The notes beneath the pieces are model-generated. The model ran no database searches. It saw nothing but the letters and a program-made list of their open reading frames with translations, and was not told the DNA's origin. From assembly GCF_018474025.1 (NCBI RefSeq), contig NZ_JAHCTA010000006.1, forward strand, positions 1 to 64,000: a stretch of DNA of 64,000 bases, read 5' to 3'. Positions 36,454-44,576 of the stretch are shown here, in pieces (positions within the stretch are counted from its first letter, which is position 1; the number at the start of each line of letters is the position of its first letter). Origin of the DNA: Alteromonas oceanisediminis (GTDB lineage: Bacteria > Pseudomonadota > Gammaproteobacteria > Enterobacterales > Alteromonadaceae). The position numbers and the translations under genes were made by a program.

Positions 36454-36509
36454 AGTTCATATGTGAAATTAAACATATGTGAACTATGATATATATGAAT
36501 TTTCACATG
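36454..36509. promoter_or_regulatory. ArsR operator region
   Basis: Immediately upstream of the arsR start is a symmetric array: AGTTCATATGTG (from 36454) and ACATATGTGAACT (ending 36485), then ATATGAATTTTCACATG to 36509. The repeated TTCA...TGAA half-sites with ATATG centres fit an ArsR-type operator covering the promoter. Confidence 0.6.
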
Positions 36510-36647
36510 TCAAAGGGTTTTAAAGCAGATAACCCTCTCATGTTATGCATCTATTAACACTAATACCAATTCAATGTTTGCGGTCAATTTGAGAACGGAC
36601 GTGTAATTCGGATCTCGTCTTTTAGCCCCCTATATCACAAGCCGCAA

Positions 36648-39110
36648 TTATGGAATTACGGCGCACGCAATCTTTGGCCCAGAAACTCCGTCTACGTCAG
36701 GACCTTCATGAATCATTAGGGAGCGACCTCTCAGTTCTGCGATGGTCAGATCGACACCCTTAACCGTGTCACTAGCTCTACCATCACAGCCAATGGGTAA
36801 AGGGGGTAAATCTCCTTTAGGCTTCATCATTTTCATATGCATTGCATGATCGGCAGCGGACATGTTGCCCATATCCATTGCACCCATATCCATCATATGG
36901 CCATGGCCGTAGTGGCCCCCCGCTGCATGTCCTGCCATACGTTGCCCATCAACGATAGCCGCTTCGCAGCTCGGCTTCTCATGAAAATGCAATCCATTCA
37001 GGCCAGTTGGCAATCCCTCCACATTGGCGTTAACCAGCACGCCATCTGAAATTTCAGTAATTGTGATGTTACCAATCGTGTCAGCAACGCCAAAGGCATT
37101 GATTAAACTAACCTTCAACTGCAGCTCGTCTAGCGGCTTGAGAGTCACAAGCTGCTGCCGTAAATGGCTATCAATATGGTCAGGTAAAGTTCCTTTTAGC
37201 GCGGCATAAACATATTCAAGGCTCTTAACTGTATCACCCTTGATCCTATATGCTTTTGCCAAATGAGCCAAAACAGCTTCGTCGTTTGGCATAATTTCAA
37301 GTGCGCGGTCTAAGTAAATTATCGCGTCATCTATTCGTTGACTTTGGACCAACGCCCAGCCTACGGCATCGAGCACTGCAGGATTTGTTGGGGCGAGGCG
37401 TTCACCACGCTGAGCCAGTGCCAAACTTTCTGGGCCCTTTTCATCAATATCAGATCGCACGATGGATGCCATTGCCAATGCGGGTACATCAAAAGGTGCG
37501 ATGACCACGGCTTGATCAAACGCAGCTTTGGCAATAGCGAGTTCGCTACCCGAATAAGCGGTAAGACCTTTTTCGTAATAAAGTAATGCAGAGTTAGGGT
37601 TTGCAGCCAACGCCTCATCAAACAATGGCATTAGGTCTTTGTGATCGGCTGCCGCCATACCAGCAGCATGATTGTGAACTCGGTGATCATGCAAGGCACC
37701 AAACAAAGCTAACCAAGCGGCAATATCCTGCGGTGTATTTTTTACTGCCGAACGAAATGATGTAGCTGCCGCATCATTGTCACCAAGGTCAAATTGGATA
37801 ATGCCTTTGCGGTATAAAGCGGGAGATAAATTAGGTCGTTGTGCTAGCAGTTTATCTAATTCTCGGGTACCGCCCGACACATCGCCGGCGTTAACGAGCG
37901 AGTCGATGAGCAAGAGCCTAAGGTCTACCGAATCTGACTCAGTAATTGCATTGTTGATTTTGGAAATGGCGACATTGCCTTTGCCGAGCATTATCATAAG
38001 TTCGGCGTAATTTTTCCATTGAATTAATGTCGTTTCGTCGTCGATGGTAAGATAGCGCTCTAACACCCTTTGTGCGTCATCTTTTTGCTGCGCAACCGCT
38101 AGAATTTTTGCCTTTTCAAGCAATCGTACGGCTTCAAAACCTTTACTCTGAGCTTTTGCTTTTTCAATGAAGCTCAACGCTTGTTGCGTGTTATTTTTCT
38201 GTGATTGCAACCGAGCCTGCCCCATGATGACTGGGAATGATTCAATCGCTGGTGTACTTTTCAAAGGCTGCAAGAACAAGTCCGCTTGCTCAGTGAAGCC
38301 AGCGTTCGTTGCCGCTTCAAAGCGACGTGATAGCGCCTCCAACGCAATAGGATCGTCGGTTGCGCTACTATCAACATTTGCTAATAGCTCTACAACTTCA
38401 GCGTGTTTCTCTTGGCGACGCAGTAGTTCGGCAAGCTCTAGCAATAATGGCGATGCCGACGTGATGGGTTGCGGCATATTGGCCATCGTCATCCGTAATG
38501 CTGTTTCCGCCTGTGATACGTTACCTTGACGCATACCCAGCCAAGCCATGTAGCGTGCCGCCATTCCATTGGGCTTTTCGTCACGCAGCAGCACGCGCGC
38601 AAACAGCTGTGCGGCCAAGCTATACTGTTGTTGTGAAATACGAATTAAACCGAGTAAATTTGTCGCTGAATGATAATCAGGGTACTCGCGGAGTATTTTT
38701 TCCAGGGTTAATTCAGCTTCTTTGAATTTTTTCTGCTTGATGAGTTCAGTAGCCGCCAGATGAAAGCCGAGTAAATCATTAGGATAACGCTGTATATAAT
38801 TCGCTAGCGCTGTCGGACCCCGGCTGTCGCCTGCGCTTAAAAGCTGACCGATAAATGCTAATGCTTTTTCGTCACCGACTTGTTGCTTGAGTCCAAGTGG
38901 CATCGACAATTCATCGAAATTCATTCCATTAAATGTCATATTTTGCTGCTGTAACATGCGAAACAACTCAGATTCAGACAGGGAATAAAGCTGCTCGGGC
39001 GTCTCTGTCACAATCGACGCCTTAGCACTCATCGAGAGCAGCATCAAAATAGACGTCATTGCGGTTAACAACAATCCACCACGAAAATGCGAAATAAGTG
39101 TACTAGGCAT
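36648..39110 (-). CDS. exported TPR protein with C-terminal Cu/Zn SOD-like domain
   Basis: An 820-residue fusion. A signal peptide (1-32) is followed by about 600 residues of tetratricopeptide repeats. Residues about 666-820 match bacterial SodC: 'GLHFHEKPSCEA' with copper ligands H708 and H710, bridging H733 in 'AAGGHY', H801 in 'RSLMIHEG', and disulfide Cys C715 and C816. The zinc loop is replaced by a 32-residue Met/His-rich insert (about 734-765), and the usual active-site Arg before the last Cys is Lys (GPKIAC). TPR repeats usually bind other proteins. A copper-binding, perhaps dismutase, periplasmic scaffold is inferred. It overlaps the sulfotransferase gene by 8 bases. Confidence 0.85.
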   Translation of the reverse strand: MPSTLISHFRGGLLLTAMTSILMLLSMSAKASIVTETPEQLYSLSESELFRMLQQQNMTFNGMNFDELSMPLGLKQQVGDEKALAFIGQLLSAGDSRGPTALANYIQRYPNDLLGFHLAATELIKQKKFKEAELTLEKILREYPDYHSATNLLGLIRISQQQYSLAAQLFARVLLRDEKPNGMAARYMAWLGMRQGNVSQAETALRMTMANMPQPITSASPLLLELAELLRRQEKHAEVVELLANVDSSATDDPIALEALSRRFEAATNAGFTEQADLFLQPLKSTPAIESFPVIMGQARLQSQKNNTQQALSFIEKAKAQSKGFEAVRLLEKAKILAVAQQKDDAQRVLERYLTIDDETTLIQWKNYAELMIMLGKGNVAISKINNAITESDSVDLRLLLIDSLVNAGDVSGGTRELDKLLAQRPNLSPALYRKGIIQFDLGDNDAAATSFRSAVKNTPQDIAAWLALFGALHDHRVHNHAAGMAAADHKDLMPLFDEALAANPNSALLYYEKGLTAYSGSELAIAKAAFDQAVVIAPFDVPALAMASIVRSDIDEKGPESLALAQRGERLAPTNPAVLDAVGWALVQSQRIDDAIIYLDRALEIMPNDEAVLAHLAKAYRIKGDTVKSLEYVYAALKGTLPDHIDSHLRQQLVTLKPLDELQLKVSLINAFGVADTIGNITITEISDGVLVNANVEGLPTGLNGLHFHEKPSCEAAIVDGQRMAGHAAGGHYGHGHMMDMGAMDMGNMSAADHAMHMKMMKPKGDLPPLPIGCDGRASDTVKGVDLTIAELRGRSLMIHEGPDVDGVSGPKIACAVIP

Positions 39111-40941
39111 GTGCTTCTCCTTTGATTGCCCTTAGGGCCTTCCAATCATCTATGCAAGGCTGAAGTAGCGTCAGAATCGAATCTGGAATGTGTTCAATAT
39201 AGGGTTGACCAAATTGAATACTAGCTTGATCAACGGGTTTTTCCACTTGCGAGTATGACGCTGTTCTTGTTGTAAATGGGGTTGCTATTTCGAAGTTCGT
39301 GCGGCGTTTTACCGCTTGCCAGTGTTGATCAGTAAACTGCAAGCAGACATCGGTTAGGCCGCCGCTCTCTGCGACATCTTCGTAGACAAGTTCAATAAAC
39401 GGATTTTTGAGACGTTGCTTTATTTTATGCCAGTGATTATGAACCCTGACATAGTGTGCAGCGACGCGTTCTATATCGCTGTGCCATGATTGAGTAGGAA
39501 TAAACTTATTAAGAAAGCAAGAAATTACCGTGTCTAAAGGATGCCGACACATCTTGATGATTGGCGCTTCAGGAAACAACGCGGAGACCAGCGGGAGGCG
39601 AGTAATATTAGTCAGGTTCTTATCAATTAGCGGGCCCAGTGTGTCGCCTTTGTCTACTGTGTTTGCATGCATACTAGATTTCTGTGAGGCATGATACCAA
39701 TGACTCAATTCAGCATGTAATGAGTTTCTCAAGTCGTCAGTAATAGTAGATTGCGACGCGAGCCACCACGGGCAACCAACATGTTTTGCGAAACACTGCT
39801 CAGCACGTTCAATAGCAACACATTCATCAGTCTGGATCGTGTCGTAATGGTTAAACAAGAGTTTCTCAAGCAATGTACTACCACAGCGAGGAAAGCCAAT
39901 AATAAACAACGGTGATAACTCAGTTTCTGAGTCTCGGAGAGGCATGAGCGCTTCATCATCGAATTTTTCAACGGCGGCCAGGTACTCTTCTACCGATTGT
40001 GACTGGTGCTGATAGTTGCCCACTGGCCTGACATTGTGCATTTGATTTGCATGTGACAGCGCCTGTTTAATTTGATTTATCGCGCGGTAAACAAGCACGC
40101 ACTCAGCGTGATAGGTTTCAAGTACGTCGGGTGAAAGTGCACTGAGATTACAGCGTTCTATACAGGCTAACGCGTCTTCATATCGTTGACCCCGTCGAAA
40201 TAAGCGGGATTGCACGATTAAGCCCAAGGTATCGTCTTCCGATAATGCGGATCCTTTAAACACTGCATCTTGAGCCGCTGACACTTGATTAGTGCGTTCA
40301 AGCAAAGACGCTAGTGTGAAGTGAAAAATTGCGTCTTGGCTGAATACCGCTAGCGCTTCCGAGCACCAAAAGATTGCACTTGCTGGACCCTCCGTGTTGT
40401 CAGACGCGTGAATTAGGTTGAGCCAATTCACTCGATCATGCGGCTGATGTTGGATCAACAATTTTGCGTATTTAAATCGTAACTCGTCATTGTTGGCAGC
40501 ATCCGCAATATCAAAAGCCACACGAAGTAGTGCAGGCTGGGCATTTAATGGGTCAATAAATCTACTTGCCAATGCCAATGCGAATGGGTGGTCATCCTTT
40601 AACGAAGCGAGTTTCGCTAAGTTAACAACCAGTTGTTGCGGTGTGTAATTCCGCAGAAAAGCCTGTTTTACTAATGCGTAGGCTTGCGGAACATTGCCGC
40701 CTTGCCATGCGTGTAAACCCTGTAAATAAGTCAGTCGGTTATTGCCAGTGCATTTACTCTGAAGTGTGGTAATCAGCTTATTTGCAAGGACTGCATTACC
40801 TGCTTGCACGGCATTTTGCAGATGATCCAGCGCGTTTTGAACGACGATCTTTTTGGCTACGCCGGTCCACGCTTTGCTGGAGACTTTTAAGCCGCAGCAT
40901 TGGCTGTAACGCTTTTCGTTGCCACAATGGGTGCAATTCAT
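39103..40941 (-). CDS. SEC-C/TPR sulfotransferase family protein
   Basis: I use the ATG at 40941 (612 residues); an earlier GTG at 40986 lies inside a terminator. The N-terminus 'CTHCGNEKRYSQCCG' is a SEC-C-like zinc motif. Residues about 35-310 are TPR-like helical repeats. The C-terminal sulfotransferase has the PAPS 5'-phosphosulfate loop 'PLFIIGFPRCGSTLLEKLLF' (about 344-363) and the 3'-phosphate site 'MCRHPLDTVISCF'. It should transfer sulfate from PAPS to an unknown acceptor, possibly Tyr or a glycan of an exported protein. It is coupled to the TPR-SOD gene. Confidence 0.85.
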   Translation of the reverse strand: MNCTHCGNEKRYSQCCGLKVSSKAWTGVAKKIVVQNALDHLQNAVQAGNAVLANKLITTLQSKCTGNNRLTYLQGLHAWQGGNVPQAYALVKQAFLRNYTPQQLVVNLAKLASLKDDHPFALALASRFIDPLNAQPALLRVAFDIADAANNDELRFKYAKLLIQHQPHDRVNWLNLIHASDNTEGPASAIFWCSEALAVFSQDAIFHFTLASLLERTNQVSAAQDAVFKGSALSEDDTLGLIVQSRLFRRGQRYEDALACIERCNLSALSPDVLETYHAECVLVYRAINQIKQALSHANQMHNVRPVGNYQHQSQSVEEYLAAVEKFDDEALMPLRDSETELSPLFIIGFPRCGSTLLEKLLFNHYDTIQTDECVAIERAEQCFAKHVGCPWWLASQSTITDDLRNSLHAELSHWYHASQKSSMHANTVDKGDTLGPLIDKNLTNITRLPLVSALFPEAPIIKMCRHPLDTVISCFLNKFIPTQSWHSDIERVAAHYVRVHNHWHKIKQRLKNPFIELVYEDVAESGGLTDVCLQFTDQHWQAVKRRTNFEIATPFTTRTASYSQVEKPVDQASIQFGQPYIEHIPDSILTLLQPCIDDWKALRAIKGEAHA

Positions 40942-40963
40942 AATGACTGACGGCGCTTCAATG

Positions 40964-40994
40964 AAAAAAAGGCAGCACACTGCCACCTTTTTTT
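40964..40994 (-). terminator. terminator after the PEP-CTERM gene
   Basis: A stem GGCAG/CTGCC with a four-base loop (40984-40971 on the minus strand), preceded by seven A and followed by seven T (40970-40964). It is a textbook terminator and, from symmetry, could work in both directions. It separates the PEP-CTERM gene from the sulfotransferase gene. Confidence 0.8.
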
Positions 40995-41012
40995 ACAATA
41001 CAAGCCACTAAT

Positions 41013-42152
41013 TTACTTTGCTTTACGCTTACGACGAAGACCGGCTAAACCGAGTAAACCCGCGCCGACAATAGCCAATGTGCCAGGCTCGTTCACGGAT
41101 GGGTTACTATTGGGACGGTTAGCGAGATTGATCGTCACTGTGCCTTGATCGGTTAGTGAACCATCTGATGCGCCAAACGTCGCAATGTAGGTACCTACGC
41201 CAAACCCGGTTGAATCCCAATTAAACTGCAGCGTTGCGGGGTTGAAACTGCTACCACTTACCGCACCATTCGTGTCTATAAAGGAAATAAAACTCGTCGT
41301 TATTGGGTCTAAATCAGGGTCCGTAACAACTAAGGTTTCATTGATTGTATCACCGACTAACGCATTGATAACCACATCCGTAATTTGCGGTGCTAAGTTA
41401 CTCGCGGTAGTGACCTTATCGAACAACCAAACGAACTCAATAGAGCTGTCATCGTCTGATGTTATTTTACCGCTAAACGCTTGGTCAGACCCTGTTGAGT
41501 TGGTATTTGGATAAGTGCCTATGGAAGCCGCATCTATGTCGATCTGCCCAGATGCATCGATGCTGAAACCGGTCGCTTGACGCGACAAGCCTCTAGAGAG
41601 GAACGAGTCATCGTAAACTAAACCACTGCCAATGGCGTCTAAGTTGTCTGAATAAGCGACGCCATCGACAACTTGCTGTTGGATGTTTTCCAAATCGAAC
41701 TGTATTGGGGTATTGGCTGTCTGCCCATCCCAAAATATCGTCGAGGTAGTACCGTAACCGCCACCAGCGTTAGGAACGCCACCAACCCAACTAGTACCAC
41801 TCCATGAGATAGTATATAAACCAGCGCCTGGCAATTGTGCGCTGAAAACTTCATTGATCTCAGCACGACGCGTATCTGATACATCTTGTGCGATAGAAAT
41901 GTCCGTAATGGTTCCTACGCCACCATCGACAGAAAGACTGCCTATACCACTGTGCGGAAACTGGCCTGCCGACGTTCCATCCTGACGACGCCAGAACGAT
42001 TTTGCGGAAACAGTCAACACGCCGGAGGCATCAACGCTTGGCACTATTGCCGCGCCGCGAAAGTGCGTTGCATTTGCGGTTGATGCAGTCAAGGCTGAAA
42101 CTACCGCCGTGGCTACCAGTAAACTTTTTTTATTGGTTAATTTTAAGTCCAT
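41013..42152 (-). CDS. PEP-CTERM sorting domain protein
   Basis: I use the ATG at 42152 (379 residues), which has AAGGA upstream and opens a signal peptide ('SLLVATAVVSALTASTANA'). The body has a beta-rich region, an Ig/cadherin-like stretch ('ITDVVINALVGDTINETLVV'), and a C-terminal 'NEPGTLAIVGAGLLGLAGL' followed by RRKRKAK: the PEP-like motif, hydrophobic helix and basic end of exosortase substrates. It would be exported, cleaved and anchored or released at the cell surface. No exosortase gene is in the window. Confidence 0.85.
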   Translation of the reverse strand: MDLKLTNKKSLLVATAVVSALTASTANATHFRGAAIVPSVDASGVLTVSAKSFWRRQDGTSAGQFPHSGIGSLSVDGGVGTITDISIAQDVSDTRRAEINEVFSAQLPGAGLYTISWSGTSWVGGVPNAGGGYGTTSTIFWDGQTANTPIQFDLENIQQQVVDGVAYSDNLDAIGSGLVYDDSFLSRGLSRQATGFSIDASGQIDIDAASIGTYPNTNSTGSDQAFSGKITSDDDSSIEFVWLFDKVTTASNLAPQITDVVINALVGDTINETLVVTDPDLDPITTSFISFIDTNGAVSGSSFNPATLQFNWDSTGFGVGTYIATFGASDGSLTDQGTVTINLANRPNSNPSVNEPGTLAIVGAGLLGLAGLRRKRKAK

Positions 42153-42487
42153 CTTTAAATCCTTACACTGTAGTTTTGTGTTAGCTACACTTACGGCGGT
42201 AGCAAAATGAATCAAAGATCATTTTTTGACCAGCAAGCGTAAATTGTGCCAAAATCTATCAGTATGATTTTTAAGGATTTATATTTTTTCGCTTATAAGT
42301 GTGTAAAAAAAGCTGACACAAACATGTGTATTATCACATATCTAAATATCCTGAAGATTAAGATAGGCTTAATGCTTTGCTTCAACCAAGCAAAATAGTC
42401 CTATATTAGTGAGCAAACCACTTTTGGCCTGACGATACTCTCCTTTTCTCTAATTGTTGTGGACACTGTTGCTGCGGCAGTCGTATT
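42153..42487. other. intergenic region upstream of the PEP-CTERM gene
   Basis: No gene in 335 bases. The right part (42280-42487) is AT-rich with no feature I can name; the left part holds the candidate sigma-54 promoter listed separately. Confidence 0.5.
42236..42251 (-). promoter_or_regulatory. candidate sigma-54 (RpoN) promoter
   Basis: The minus strand reads TGGCACAATTTACGCT. It matches the -24 box TGGCAC exactly and has GC at the correct -12 position, although the preceding TT of the TTGCW consensus is AC. It lies 84 bases from the PEP-CTERM start. Sigma-54 control of PEP-CTERM genes through PrsK/PrsR is known in other proteobacteria. Confidence 0.4.
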
Positions 42488-43780
42488 TCATAAAATCACG
42501 GAACGCTCTGTGTGCGCGTGAATTACTTGGTCGATTTCTTGTCGTAAAGACAGTGATGCCCAGTTTTCAACTACGTCCAGAAATGTGTTCATGCCTTTTT
42601 CCTTGCCGTTTCTAATTCTATTTCGATATTCTATCCAAAAAGTAAAAATATCTCTTTCACGATCATTTCCGAGAGTTTCGTCTATCGCTTTGTGTATAGC
42701 TAAACCGCATTTATAGTGGAGATCTGAGCGACCGACACTAACTGCATTAAAGAGTGTCGTTGACTCCAACCCCTTGCTACATTCGTTGATGTACCTGTTT
42801 ACTTTCTGAGAAGAATATTTTTCTATTTCTGGATAAATCGCTGTTAGTGCTTTCAACGCTAACCACTCGGCGTTTCCTTCGTGAATCCACAGAGCCGAAC
42901 TAGTACCGAACAAGCTTGTTCCATCACTTTCTTGATACAAATGTGCTACTTCATGAGCAAAAAACCAGATTATGTCATACACGAAATTCGGATCATTAAT
43001 CCGCTCTTGAAAATTATTTAGGTTCCAGTGGATAAAGATTTGATTTGGTAAAGTGCCGCCTTGAGACGAACTACCCTTCACATTCGCATAAGAGGCAAAC
43101 AGCATCGGTTTCGTTCCAGAAATTTTGCCTAGCTTATTTTCAAAAAAATTCATCAAACGAGGAATTTCTGTTCGTAATAAATCCTGTATTACATCTGGTA
43201 GTTTGCGATCAATAACGGTAACTACATTGGATGTTTCAATTGGCTCTTGCAAACCAATGTAAATATTTTGACCACTGTTGCCATCCAACCAGGTTGCACT
43301 GGAGGATAAGATATCACCATTTACAATTATCAAGTCTTCAGGTGGCACCTCAACGGTGATCTTCCAGAGGTCTACATCCTCACCGCACTCAGAATCGCAC
43401 GCGAACAAGCGACCAGTGTATACTAGAGTTCCCCCGTCTGAATATGGGGAAAACGGCGCATAGTCGTTGACGAGATGCTTGTAGGTTGGAGTTAAATGGA
43501 CACTCGCGTTAGAAAATGAACGACCATTTTTCTTTTGTAAATACTCCTTGTTATTGTTTACTACAATTTCAAATTGTTCATCTACAGGTTTCCACCTTGT
43601 CATACGGGAATCATCGGGATTCCTTGCGAACCCTAACCTGAACACAGGGATATCTAATGAATATGAAAGTAACCACGAGTTGTCCGCCCGCTTTTGCAGA
43701 GTCGTTTCTACCGGTGACATTCTTGCATTCACCGCTCCGATACTACCAGTTAACAAAATTAAGATTAGAATGTATTTCAA
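42488..43780 (-). CDS. secreted gluzincin-type metallopeptidase-like protein
   Basis: A 430-residue exported protein starting at a TTG (43780) with AAGGGGA seven bases upstream. A short signal peptide is followed by a beta-rich N-terminal half, then 'IWFFAHEVAHLYQESDG' (HEVAH zinc motif), and 20-odd residues later 'LWIHEGNAEWLALKALT', where the Glu of HEGNAEW would be the third ligand. This HExxH...E layout resembles M1/M61 aminopeptidases. Substrate unknown. The start overlaps the stop of the ASCH gene, so the two are coupled. Confidence 0.7.
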   Translation of the reverse strand: MKYILILILLTGSIGAVNARMSPVETTLQKRADNSWLLSYSLDIPVFRLGFARNPDDSRMTRWKPVDEQFEIVVNNNKEYLQKKNGRSFSNASVHLTPTYKHLVNDYAPFSPYSDGGTLVYTGRLFACDSECGEDVDLWKITVEVPPEDLIIVNGDILSSSATWLDGNSGQNIYIGLQEPIETSNVVTVIDRKLPDVIQDLLRTEIPRLMNFFENKLGKISGTKPMLFASYANVKGSSSQGGTLPNQIFIHWNLNNFQERINDPNFVYDIIWFFAHEVAHLYQESDGTSLFGTSSALWIHEGNAEWLALKALTAIYPEIEKYSSQKVNRYINECSKGLESTTLFNAVSVGRSDLHYKCGLAIHKAIDETLGNDRERDIFTFWIEYRNRIRNGKEKGMNTFLDVVENWASLSLRQEIDQVIHAHTERSVIL

Positions 43781-44274
43781 AACAATCCCCTTTTAAAAAT
43801 TACTTTGAACTGTTCACAAACGATCTTTGTTGAATGTGAAAACTCAAATCCGAATGACTTTGCCTCGTTTTGAAAGTATCGCCAGTGAGATTTTCGCCAC
43901 CACTGGAGTGTTCCATCACCCTCACCCTCTATCATGGCAAATTCTTCACTTACATTGGCAAACGTCTGAATATCAATGTTAGTTGTTTCAATGATAGCTA
44001 TCGGGTTACTGTGCCAGTCAGTTACAATGCTTAGGCTGCCTACATTTGGCAGCGGCTTTGAGAAGTAAATATAACTATCCAAAAGGCTGGCTGTTCCTCT
44101 TTTTCGACCCGCCAGAGCCATCGCCGCCCACTTCATCGCGTCTTCTTCATTGTCGTCAAAATGAAACCATTCATAGAAACGAGTCGTAAACGATTCATCT
44201 TGTCCAGTCTTGGTGCTTAAAAAATCCTGCCAAAAATCCAATACGGCTTGAGGTGCGTCGGTTAAATATTTCAT
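43777..44274 (-). CDS. ASCH domain protein
   Basis: A 165-residue cytoplasmic protein. The central part matches the ASCH (PUA-like) fold: 'GTASLLDSYIYFSKPLPNVG', 'SIVTDWHSNPIAIIETTN', 'ANVSEEFAMIEGEGDGTL' and 'WRYFQNEAKSFGFEF'. ASCH proteins bind RNA or nucleotides; some are nucleases or amidohydrolases of modified nucleosides. Its stop overlaps the TTG start of the metallopeptidase gene. Confidence 0.8.
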   Translation of the reverse strand: MKYLTDAPQAVLDFWQDFLSTKTGQDESFTTRFYEWFHFDDNEEDAMKWAAMALAGRKRGTASLLDSYIYFSKPLPNVGSLSIVTDWHSNPIAIIETTNIDIQTFANVSEEFAMIEGEGDGTLQWWRKSHWRYFQNEAKSFGFEFSHSTKIVCEQFKVIFKRGLF

Positions 44275-44345
44275 GTTCTTGCAAACTTGGTAAACCTAAA
44301 GCGTAAACGTAAAGTGTGATGATTTTACGACACGAGAACTGGACT

Positions 44346-44453
44346 TTATCTGTATTGACGCGGTGTACTTTTGCCGTGCAGATCATTCTTATCACCGGTT
44401 TCGACAAACTGCTTCAAAGCCTGTAAAAGGTTTTTCCAGACTATATTTTTCAT
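44346..44453 (-). CDS. possible 35-residue small protein
   Basis: In the 302-base gap between the ASCH gene and the porin gene, the minus strand encodes a 35-residue peptide beginning MKNIVWKNLLQALKQF and ending in TPRQYR. It has an amphipathic helix (NLLQALKQFVETGD) and a polar basic tail and looks like real protein, but the ribosome-binding site is weak and I know no family. The rest of the gap (44454-44576) has nothing I can support. Confidence 0.4.
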   Translation of the reverse strand: MKNIVWKNLLQALKQFVETGDKNDLHGKSTPRQYR

Positions 44454-44576
44454 CGATTTATAGAGTTCTAAACTTTTAATACCACTTTGATACACCTCAA
44501 CGGCTGTACCCGATTGTGTCTCTGATAGGGCGTGTGCGCTCTCAAGACTTCATATCCTGTAACAAGAACCGCCGAC

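Noticed and set aside
40941-40986. Earlier GTG start for the sulfotransferase
   Set aside because: It lies within the terminator hairpin of the PEP-CTERM gene, while the ATG at 40941 starts right at the SEC-C motif.
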